Source of the DNA: Lutibacter flavus
GTDB taxonomy: Bacteria; Bacteroidota; Bacteroidia; Flavobacteriales; Flavobacteriaceae
Length of the DNA: 36,410 nucleotides
NCBI GenBank assembly: GCA_945903795.1
Contig: CAMDPE010000007.1
Span: 1-36,410 of the forward strand
Direction: 5' to 3'
Part shown: positions 8,875 through 16,854 of the stretch, one piece after another
Position numbering within the stretch: the stretch's first letter is position 1
How the letters are laid out: each line of letters begins with the position of its first letter
Position numbers and translations under genes: made by a program
The notes under the pieces: model-generated
What the model saw: only the letters and a program-made list of their open reading frames with translations
The model's database searches: none
Told to the model about the DNA's origin: nothing

Positions 8875-9981
8875 TTATTCCAGCCTAATTTTATATTTCT
8901 TAACGCTTAACGCTATAAAAAAGAGTGTCATCCCAAATAATATCAATGTCTCTTTCCAAATAAAAGCGAGGCCAACGCCTTTCAGCATAATTCCTTTTAA
9001 AATAAGGATAAACCATTTTGCCGGAATTATATTGCTGATTACCTGCAAAGGCAGCGGCATACTTGAAATGGGGAAAATAAAACCCGACAATAAAATGGTT
9101 GGCAGCATCAATCCCATTAAAGAAATCATCATCGCAGTTTGTTGCGTTGCGGAGACTGTTGAAATTAAAATCCCTAACGATAAGGAAGTGATGATAAACA
9201 AAACACTCTCCAATGCCAACAAAAATAAGCTTCCCTGCACAGGCATTTTAAAGATAAAAATACTTAATATCACAATTACAACCGCGTTAATAATGGACAG
9301 AAATATATAAGGAATCACTTTCCCTATGATTACCTGAAAAGGTTTTAATGGCGAAACCAATAAGATTTCCATTGTTCCCAATTCTTTTTCACGCGTGATG
9401 GAAATTGAGGTCATCATCGCCGATACAAGCATTAAAATAATGGTCATAACGCCTGGAACGAACATAAAAACACTTTTTAATTCGGGATTGTAAACCATTC
9501 TCGATTTGGTTTCAATTTGATATTCCAACGTACTGTTTTTGTTAATTTCTTTTTGGTAACTTCCTATGATGGCGCTGATGTAATTGGTGATGGAATTTGC
9601 CGTATTGGGATCTGTGGCGTCGGTAATCACATGAACTTTTGCCGCGTTGTCTTTGGTTAAATTTTTCTTGAAATCTTTTTCGAAAACAAGTACGGCAAGC
9701 ACATTTCCTTTTTGAAAAACAGTTTCAATTTCAGCTTCGTTTGTGATGTTTTGTTTGATACTGAAATATTTTGATGCCGAAATTTTTTGAATGATTTCCT
9801 GCGTAGTCGCATCGTTTGATTTGTCGAAAATGGCAATATCAACATTGTTAATTTCATTGGTAATGGCAAAACCAAAAAGCAAAATTTGAGCTATAGGCAT
9901 CCCAAACAGGATAAACAGTGACCTTTTGTCCCTAAAAATATGGTAAAATTCTTTTTTTATAAATCCAATAAACCGTTTCAT
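8875..9981 (-). CDS. ABC-2 type efflux permease (YbhS/YbhR-like)
   Basis: KKEFYHIFRDKRSLFILFGMPIAQ, ITREKELGTMEILLVSPL. Confidence 0.88.
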   Translation of the reverse strand: MKRFIGFIKKEFYHIFRDKRSLFILFGMPIAQILLFGFAITNEINNVDIAIFDKSNDATTQEIIQKISASKYFSIKQNITNEAEIETVFQKGNVLAVLVFEKDFKKNLTKDNAAKVHVITDATDPNTANSITNYISAIIGSYQKEINKNSTLEYQIETKSRMVYNPELKSVFMFVPGVMTIILMLVSAMMTSISITREKELGTMEILLVSPLKPFQVIIGKVIPYIFLSIINAVVIVILSIFIFKMPVQGSLFLLALESVLFIITSLSLGILISTVSATQQTAMMISLMGLMLPTILLSGFIFPISSMPLPLQVISNIIPAKWFILILKGIMLKGVGLAFIWKETLILFGMTLFFIALSVKKYKIRLE

Positions 9982-10706
9982 CCTCTAGCCAATTTTAAAA
10001 ATACCTCATTCATATTATCAGCTTTATACTGTTCTTTTAATTTTTTCGGCGTATCCAAAGCTTCAATTTTTCCGTCGACCATAATGGAAACCCGATCGCA
10101 ATATTCGGCTTCATCCATATAATGTGTGGTCACAAAAATGGTGGTGCCGCTGTTCGCCGATTTATAAATCATTTCCCAAAACTGGCGTCGGGTTATGGGA
10201 TCAACGCCTCCGGTTGGCTCATCCAAAAAAACAATGGTCGGACTGTGCAGCAACGCTATTGAAAAGGAGATTTTTTGTTTCCAGCCCAAAGGCAAAGAAC
10301 CTACCAACTCATTCACAATGTCTTCCAAACCCAATTCTTCAACCAACTCATTGCGTTTTTCTTTAATTTTTGCTCTTGACAATCCGTAAATTCCGCCAAA
10401 AAAGGTAATGTTTTCCTTGACTGTTAAATCGTCGTACAGGGCAAATTTTTGGCTCATATAGCCAATATTTTTTTTAATATCTTCAGGATGTGTAAATACA
10501 TCAAAACCTGCAACTTGTGCCTTTCCGGAGGTTGGTTTTGAAATACCGATCAGCATTTTCATTGCGGTGGTTTTTCCTGCGCCGTTTGCGCCTAAGAATC
10601 CAAATATTTCCCCTTTTTTAACTTCAAAACTGATGGAATTTACCGCAGTAAAATCGCCAAATTTTTTGGTCAGGTTTTCAACTTCTATGACATTGTTGTT
10701 TTTCAT
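9978..10706 (-). CDS. ABC transporter ATP-binding protein
   Basis: Walker A GANGAGKTT, Walker B IVFLDEPTGGVD, degenerate signature LPLGWKQ. Confidence 0.93.
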   Translation of the reverse strand: MKNNNVIEVENLTKKFGDFTAVNSISFEVKKGEIFGFLGANGAGKTTAMKMLIGISKPTSGKAQVAGFDVFTHPEDIKKNIGYMSQKFALYDDLTVKENITFFGGIYGLSRAKIKEKRNELVEELGLEDIVNELVGSLPLGWKQKISFSIALLHSPTIVFLDEPTGGVDPITRRQFWEMIYKSANSGTTIFVTTHYMDEAEYCDRVSIMVDGKIEALDTPKKLKEQYKADNMNEVFLKLARG

Positions 10707-10714
10707 TTCGTTGT

Positions 10715-11617
10715 CTATTTTGCCAATTCCATAAAAGTGTCTTCAATGGTGGTTTTTGTGATTTCAATTTTGATGTTTTGATGGTCGTTGGCTGCTAAAT
10801 ATTGTTGTAATTCCTGCGGATTAAAATCATCTCGCTTGTCAGTATAATGCACAAATTCACCAAAAGGATACACGCTGTAATGGTGCTCAAAACTTTTTAA
10901 ACTTTCGATAAGACGGTACATATTATCGGCACGCACATCGTATATTTTTTTCGGATAATGTTTGATGATTTCCTGAGGCGTATCAATTTGCAAAATTTTT
11001 CCATGCTGAATTAAAGCAATTCGGTCGCACAATTCGGCTTCATCCATATAAGGCGTTGAAACCAAAATGGTAATGCCTTTTTGTTGCAAACGTTTCAGCA
11101 TTTCCCAAAATTCTTTGCGCGAAACCGGATCAACGCCGGTGGTTGGTTCATCTAAAAACAATACTTTAGGTTTGTGAATCAGCGCGCAACTTAAGGCCAA
11201 TTTTTGTTTCATTCCGCCCGAAAGCGCTCCAGCCCTACGTTTTTTAAAGGGTTCAATCTGAACGTAAATATCTTTGATCAATTCATAATTTTCTTCAATG
11301 GTCGTTCCAAAAATAGTGGCGAAGAAATCCAAATTTTCTTCCACCGTTAAATCCTGGTACAACGAAAATTTACCAGGCATATAGCCCACATTATTTCTTA
11401 TTTCTTTATAATCATCAACAACATCAAAACCAGCAACGGTTGCTGTGCCTTTATCGGCGAAAAGCAAGGTGGTCAACATTCTGAAAATGGTCGTTTTTCC
11501 GGCACCATCAGGTCCATTCAAGCCAAACAATTCCCCTTCTTTTACTTCAAAAGAAACATCGTTTACGGCAGTCACTTTTTTGAATGATTTGCTGATATGT
11601 TGCACGGAAATACTCAT
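10715..11617 (-). CDS. ABC transporter ATP-binding protein
   Basis: Walker A GPDGAGKTT, signature LSGGMKQK, Walker B VLFLDEPTTGVD. Confidence 0.93.
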   Translation of the reverse strand: MSISVQHISKSFKKVTAVNDVSFEVKEGELFGLNGPDGAGKTTIFRMLTTLLFADKGTATVAGFDVVDDYKEIRNNVGYMPGKFSLYQDLTVEENLDFFATIFGTTIEENYELIKDIYVQIEPFKKRRAGALSGGMKQKLALSCALIHKPKVLFLDEPTTGVDPVSRKEFWEMLKRLQQKGITILVSTPYMDEAELCDRIALIQHGKILQIDTPQEIIKHYPKKIYDVRADNMYRLIESLKSFEHHYSVYPFGEFVHYTDKRDDFNPQELQQYLAANDHQNIKIEITKTTIEDTFMELAK

Positions 11618-11631
11618 TTTAGAATCTTATT

Positions 11632-12093
11632 TTATTTGAAATAGGCGGAATATTCCGACAAATGTTTGTTCAATTTTTCCAGGCCGGCTTTACGAGTTTC
11701 TAAATCTTCGGTTGCCAAATCTTTAAATAATGGTTTCATTGGCAAAAGGTAATTGTGCAATTGGTCGTGGGATTCTCCGGTCATAGTGCATTTGGAGATG
11801 ATGGTTCCAAATTCCGTTTCCAATGTTGTTTTAAGTTCAGCATAGGCTTCCATATTTTCAGATTCGCTGAAATTGGTAATTAATTGTGTCATTTTTTGGA
11901 TTCCCTCGGTGGTTTCGGCATTGGCCATCCACAAATCCCCGTTATTTAATTTTAATACGCCTTCACTTTCGTGAGCTTCTTCTTCAGTTTGAACTGGAAC
12001 TGCGATTTCCTGTTTTTTGGTTTTTTCATTGTTGCATGAAACAACTAAAATAGTTGCCAAAATTGCAATGATTAGAAAATTTGCTTTTTTCAT
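11632..12093 (-). CDS. Small predicted lipoprotein in the efflux operon
   Basis: Lipobox ILVVSCNN; helical, with KCTMTGESHDQLHNYLLPM. Confidence 0.65.
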   Translation of the reverse strand: MKKANFLIIAILATILVVSCNNEKTKKQEIAVPVQTEEEAHESEGVLKLNNGDLWMANAETTEGIQKMTQLITNFSESENMEAYAELKTTLETEFGTIISKCTMTGESHDQLHNYLLPMKPLFKDLATEDLETRKAGLEKLNKHLSEYSAYFK

Positions 12094-12103
12094 TTTGTTT
12101 TAT

Positions 12104-12469
12104 TTATTGGTTAATTATATATTTTTTAAAGGTTAACAAGAGAATGACTGTCCAAACACTTACCCTAAATCCCATCGCTTTTATGCTTTCCAGGGCAACA
12201 TCCTGATTTAAAAAATATAAATACAAGAATACAAGCAGGTGTGAAATTAAAATGGCAAGTATTATTTTTCTCGCAGATTTATTGTTTTTCCATATTAAAA
12301 TCGCGGCAACTATGGACGTTCCGCCTAAAATCACATTATAAACAACCAGCCAATTTAATACGTTATAGTCGGGGATGTTATAATTTAAAAGCACCATCAA
12401 TCCTGAAATAACAGACATTATTCCGATGAGCAATGCGAGTATGGCCGAAATTTTATACAAGATTCTCAT
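12104..12469 (-). CDS. Small multi-spanning membrane protein in the efflux operon
   Basis: Four hydrophobic segments over 121 aa. Confidence 0.6.
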   Translation of the reverse strand: MRILYKISAILALLIGIMSVISGLMVLLNYNIPDYNVLNWLVVYNVILGGTSIVAAILIWKNNKSARKIILAILISHLLVFLYLYFLNQDVALESIKAMGFRVSVWTVILLLTFKKYIINQ

Positions 12470-12518
12470 AAGTATTTACTTTTTAATTATGTAACTGAAA
12501 ACTGCTACTGCCAACAAA

Positions 12519-13406
12519 TTACTGGGCAATCCACATTTCCGCGGGCATTCCAATTTTCAAACTTCCGTCATTTTTTACGTCGATTTTTACCGCATACACC
12601 AAATTGATGCGTTCTTCTTTGGTTTGAATAATTTTTGGGGTAAATTCAGCTTCGGATGCTACCCAGGTAATAATGCCTTTAAAGTTTTTCATAGCATCGC
12701 CGGCATCAATTTTCACTGTAACGTCTTGCCCGATTTTAATGTTCGAAAGTTGGGTTTCACTAACATAAACGCGCAATTCCATGGTGCTTAAATCGGCTAT
12801 TTTGTATAAAGGCCGTCCAAAAGAAGTCAGTTCATTCATCTCTGCATATTTTGTGAGCACCGTGCCGTTTACGGGATTTATAATGTTGCTTTTTTGAAGC
12901 AAATCTTCCACTTGTTTCAATTGCACATCAATGCTTTCCAGTTCATCTATTACTGGGGAATTCTGACTTTCAACGCTCATAATTTGTTTTTGGATCACGT
13001 TAATTTCGCCGTTAATGTCGTCCAATTGTTTTTGGGTTCCGGCATTTTCCCTGATTAGATTTTCTATTCTGTTTTTGTTGACCATTGCCGATTTTAATTG
13101 TGCGTTCAGCACATTTTTTTGCGACAGGACACTTCCCGATTTAGAATAAACAATCGCTTTTGAAGCCAATAACTGATCTCTTTTCAGGCTCAGCGGAATG
13201 GTATCAATAAAACCGACAAAGTCTCCTTTTTTCAGGATCTGGCCTTCTTCAATAGTAAACTGCATCAATTTTCCGCTGTTTTCTGCGGAAACCGTTATTT
13301 CTGTGGCTTCAAAATTTCCGTATCCATCGGCTTTTTCGTTGTTTTTGCAGGCAACAAACAGGTTTCCGAATAGAAGCAAACCGATGATTATTTTAGTAAT
13401 TTTCAT
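12519..13406 (-). CDS. HlyD-family membrane fusion protein (periplasmic adaptor)
   Basis: Likely start MKITKIIIGLLLFGNLFVACKN at 13406 inside the longer ORF; coiled-coil hairpin, VTVKIDAGDAMKNFKGIITWVASEAEFTPKIIQTKEER. Confidence 0.9.
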   Translation of the reverse strand: MKITKIIIGLLLFGNLFVACKNNEKADGYGNFEATEITVSAENSGKLMQFTIEEGQILKKGDFVGFIDTIPLSLKRDQLLASKAIVYSKSGSVLSQKNVLNAQLKSAMVNKNRIENLIRENAGTQKQLDDINGEINVIQKQIMSVESQNSPVIDELESIDVQLKQVEDLLQKSNIINPVNGTVLTKYAEMNELTSFGRPLYKIADLSTMELRVYVSETQLSNIKIGQDVTVKIDAGDAMKNFKGIITWVASEAEFTPKIIQTKEERINLVYAVKIDVKNDGSLKIGMPAEMWIAQ

Positions 13407-13440
13407 TTGAGTTGATTTTAATTTTATATTTTTTTTTGAC

Positions 13441-14697
13441 TTAAAAACCTTTTGTTGTTTTATAATTGGCTTTTGCAAACTGCAGTTGAATGTGATGCGT
13501 GCTTAAGTTATTTTCTGCTTCAAATAAATTGGTCAATTCCGTAACATAAGCAGACGAAGTGATTACGCCATTTTTTAACTGAGAACTGGAAGTTTCCAAA
13601 ATTTTCTTTCTCAAAGCTATAATTTCTTCATCCGAAGCAATAAAAGCCGAGATTTTGTTTATTTCCGATTGCTGTTGGGTTATTTCCATTGCAGTATTCA
13701 GCTCAAAAACCTCTTGCTCACTGTCTATAATTTCTTTGGTCACCTGCAATGATTCGCGTTGTTTTTTGGTCGAATTCCAGTCGAAGACATTCCAGTTCAG
13801 TTTAATTCCGGCGATATAATAAGTTTGAAAAGAATTGTCAAGCATATTCAAGCCCGGATTTCCATAACCGCCTGTGGCAAAACCCGATAATTTTGGTGAA
13901 TTTTTTTTGTTGATGAGCTGTTCGGAAGCATCAACTTTTTCTTTTTGAAGTTGGAACAAATCCAATTCAGGCCGTTCAATTTCTGTTTTTAAATCGACAG
14001 TAATTTCTGTATTTTCCAATATAATATTTGGAGAAACGGGAATTCCGATGAGCATGGAAAGGGTATTCATCAAACTGGTTTTATTTAAATCAACTTCCAT
14101 TAATTGTTGTTCGATTTTAAGCAATTCAGCTTCTAAAACACTGTCTGAATTTGGCAGCAACACCCCAAATTTAATGCCTGATTTTACTTCTTTTAGCGTG
14201 GTTTCCAGTTGTGCTTTTTTAGCAAGTAACAATTCTCTTTTTTCCTGTAACAGCAGAATTGAAAAGTAAAATTGATTTACCTGTTCTTTTAGTTGGTATA
14301 AATTTACTTCAACTTGCTTTTGTTGTGTTTTTAGGGACGCTGATTTTTCAGCCAGTGAAGCATCGATCAAACCACCATCATAAATTAATTGATTTACGGA
14401 AACCGTTGCCTGATATTGGTCTTTATTTGGCGGCGTTATAGTTGATTCTGGTGAAGTAAATGGCAATGAAATAACATCAGATTGATAGGTGGCCTGCGCC
14501 TGAAAATCGATTTTGGGAAGATTGCCGGTTTTAATCACTTCTAAATCCAATTGGTTTTGTGTGGTCAATAATTTTTTTTGTTTGGCTATCGGATAGTTTC
14601 CTTCCGCCAAGGTATAGCACTGTTCCAAACTTAGTTTTTCTTGGGAAAAACTGTTTAGGGAGATAAGTATGAGCATTAACAAACCTGCTTTTTTCAT
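13441..14697 (-). CDS. TolC-family outer-membrane efflux protein
   Basis: Signal peptide, LSLEQCYTLAEGNYP, repeated coiled-coil halves, LIYDGGLIDA. Confidence 0.9.
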   Translation of the reverse strand: MKKAGLLMLILISLNSFSQEKLSLEQCYTLAEGNYPIAKQKKLLTTQNQLDLEVIKTGNLPKIDFQAQATYQSDVISLPFTSPESTITPPNKDQYQATVSVNQLIYDGGLIDASLAEKSASLKTQQKQVEVNLYQLKEQVNQFYFSILLLQEKRELLLAKKAQLETTLKEVKSGIKFGVLLPNSDSVLEAELLKIEQQLMEVDLNKTSLMNTLSMLIGIPVSPNIILENTEITVDLKTEIERPELDLFQLQKEKVDASEQLINKKNSPKLSGFATGGYGNPGLNMLDNSFQTYYIAGIKLNWNVFDWNSTKKQRESLQVTKEIIDSEQEVFELNTAMEITQQQSEINKISAFIASDEEIIALRKKILETSSSQLKNGVITSSAYVTELTNLFEAENNLSTHHIQLQFAKANYKTTKGF

Positions 14698-14701
14698 CTG
14701 T

Positions 14702-15310
14702 TTAAATTTTTATGGCATTAATAATAAAGTCGGAAACTTCGATTTTTCTTTCGTGCATCAGTTTAAGAAAATCTTTATCGTCAATATTTAAGAAACCTTT
14801 GATTAATGGCGCTCCAACAAATGGAAATACATTTAAAGCCAGGATATTGATAAATAATTGTTCGGCATTTATGGGTTTTATGAGACCATTTGTTACGTCA
14901 TTTTCTATCTGTTTTCTGAATTTATCAATATTTGGCATTTTTTCTGAAAATAATTTTCGTGCAAATTCTGGATTCCTGTTTAATTCCTGAATGATAAAAT
15001 TTGGTAAATACGGATGCTTCACAATAAATGTTATATAGTTTTGGGTAAAATTTATAATTTTATCAAATAAGCTATTGTCGGCATTAATTATTTCATTTAA
15101 CTGCGGTGCTAAAGTTGAAAACGCGCTTTTAAAAACGGCTTCAAACAGCAACTGTTTGCTTCGGTAATAGTAATGTAGCATTGATTTATTAATTCCTGCT
15201 TCATCTGCAATTTCCTGCATTCTTGCGGCCGCCATTCCTTTTCGCTGGAATATTCCTTTTGCGGCATTCAAAATTGAAGATTCTGTAGTATTGCTTTCTG
15301 TTATTTCCAT
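14702..15310 (-). CDS. TetR/AcrR-family transcriptional regulator
   Basis: N-terminal HTH ILNAAKGIFQRKGMAAARMQEIADEAGINKSMLHYYYRSKQLLF. Confidence 0.93.
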   Translation of the reverse strand: MEITESNTTESSILNAAKGIFQRKGMAAARMQEIADEAGINKSMLHYYYRSKQLLFEAVFKSAFSTLAPQLNEIINADNSLFDKIINFTQNYITFIVKHPYLPNFIIQELNRNPEFARKLFSEKMPNIDKFRKQIENDVTNGLIKPINAEQLFINILALNVFPFVGAPLIKGFLNIDDKDFLKLMHERKIEVSDFIINAIKI

Positions 15311-15326
15311 AAATTAACTATTTAGT

Positions 15327-15342
15327 TCAACCAAATGGTTGA
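15327..15342. promoter_or_regulatory. Candidate TetR operator TCAACCA-AA-TGGTTGA
   Basis: Perfect 7-bp inverted repeat with 2-nt spacer, 16 bp upstream of the tetR start. Confidence 0.7.
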
Positions 15343-15373
15343 CAAATGTAAACTCTTTTTTTGAACTATCAAA
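15343..15373 (-). promoter_or_regulatory. Bacteroidota-type promoter for tetR: TTTG-N19-TACATTTG
   Basis: Minus strand -33 TTTG (15370-15373) and -7 TACATTTG (15343-15350) with 19-nt spacing, fitting TTTG/TAnnTTTG. Confidence 0.7.
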
Positions 15374-15413
15374 ATAAATGTTATTTTTATAAAATATTTA
15401 AGCCAAACTTATT

Positions 15414-16757
15414 ATGAAAAAAATTTTAAAATACGGTTTGTTCCTACTGGTTTTAGCGCTTGTTTATGTGGTTTACACCAACTATCCGCGACTGGATATT
15501 ATTACCGGATTTTCGGCAAAAAGTGTTTGTTCCTGTACTTTTGAAGCCGGCAGGGACTTGAAATCCATTGAAGAAGGAGATAATGATATTGATATGGTGA
15601 ATTACGCCAGCAATAAAATTAATTTGGAAGAAAAGTCGGTTACCTCTACGGTTTTCGGCCTAAAAAAAAGAAAAGCTGTTTATAAAGAAGGTATTGGTTG
15701 TGTATTGATTCCTGAAGGTGAAAATGCGAACATAGCCTTCAAACCAAATCGAAAAATTTCACAAAGCAGTTTGCCTTATCCTTATGGAAATTCAGCTGAA
15801 AAAGACAGTATTTTTAGCAATATTAATTATGATGTTCTGAATATGGCTGTTGAAAACGCCTTTGATTGTGAGGGTTATGAGCAAAAAAACAGAACCAGGG
15901 CAGTGGTTGTGCTTTATAAGGATCAAGTTGTTGCCGAAAAATATGCAAAGGGATTTTCAAGAGAAACAAAGCTGTTGGGCTGGTCAATGACCAAAAGTAT
16001 TACAAGTGCTGTTTTGGGCGTGCTTGAAAAACAAGGAAAAATTTCGCTGAGCCAAAACAAGTTATTTCAGGAATGGGAAAAGGATGATCGCTCAAAAATT
16101 ACCTTGAACAATTTATTGCAAATGAATAGCGGCTTGGAATGGGTTGAAGATTATAACGCCATTTCTGACGTCACAAAAATGTTGTTTTTGGAACCTGATA
16201 TGACCAAGCCCCAGCTTTATAAATCATTAGCAGGACAACCAAATAAAAGTTGGAATTACTCTTCCGGAACCACAAATTTACTTTCGGGATTCATTAGAAA
16301 TCAGTTTAAGACGCATCAGGAATATTTGGATTTTTGGTATGCGGAACTCATTGATAAAATGGGCATGAGCTCTATGGTCATAGAAACCGATTTGGCCGGA
16401 AATTATGCAGGTTCTTCTTACGGTTGGGCAACGGCGCGCGACTGGGCAAAATTTGGTTTATTGTATTTGCACAAAGGAAATTGGAACGGCGAGCAACTAT
16501 TGAATGAATCTTGGGCAACCTATTCCGCAACACCAACCAACGGTTCCAATGGAGAATATGGAGCGCATTTTTGGCTAAATGCTGGTGGAAAATATCCAAA
16601 TGTGCCAAAAGATTTGTTTTCTTGCAATGGTTATCAGGGACAGCACGTATTTATCATTCCTTCCAAAGACTTGGTAATTGTGAGGTTTGGTTTGGCAGAA
16701 AACCCCGAATTTGATTTGAATATTTTTTTAAGTGAGGTATTGGACGCCATTAAATAA
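15414..16757 (+). CDS. Class C beta-lactamase-like serine hydrolase
   Basis: GWSMTKSITSAVLG (SxxK), YSSGTTNLLSGFIR, signal/TM N-terminus. Confidence 0.85.
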   Translation: MKKILKYGLFLLVLALVYVVYTNYPRLDIITGFSAKSVCSCTFEAGRDLKSIEEGDNDIDMVNYASNKINLEEKSVTSTVFGLKKRKAVYKEGIGCVLIPEGENANIAFKPNRKISQSSLPYPYGNSAEKDSIFSNINYDVLNMAVENAFDCEGYEQKNRTRAVVVLYKDQVVAEKYAKGFSRETKLLGWSMTKSITSAVLGVLEKQGKISLSQNKLFQEWEKDDRSKITLNNLLQMNSGLEWVEDYNAISDVTKMLFLEPDMTKPQLYKSLAGQPNKSWNYSSGTTNLLSGFIRNQFKTHQEYLDFWYAELIDKMGMSSMVIETDLAGNYAGSSYGWATARDWAKFGLLYLHKGNWNGEQLLNESWATYSATPTNGSNGEYGAHFWLNAGGKYPNVPKDLFSCNGYQGQHVFIIPSKDLVIVRFGLAENPEFDLNIFLSEVLDAIK

Positions 16758-16770
16758 TAGAAACAACATA

Positions 16771-16799
16771 AAAAAAAGCCGCTGATTGCGGCTTTTTTT
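16771..16799. terminator. Bidirectional rho-independent terminator
   Basis: AAAAAAAGCCGC-TGATT-GCGGCTTTTTTT between convergent genes. Confidence 0.85.
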
Positions 16800-16854
16800 G
16801 TTAATAAACAAAGATTTAAATTTCAAATCCAAACGATGCATTTAATTATTTATG

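Noticed and set aside
13407-13478. N-terminal extension of the HlyD ORF overlapping tolC
   Set aside because: Low-complexity Lys-rich leader; the downstream MKITKIIIGLLLFGNLFVAC start gives a proper signal/lipobox
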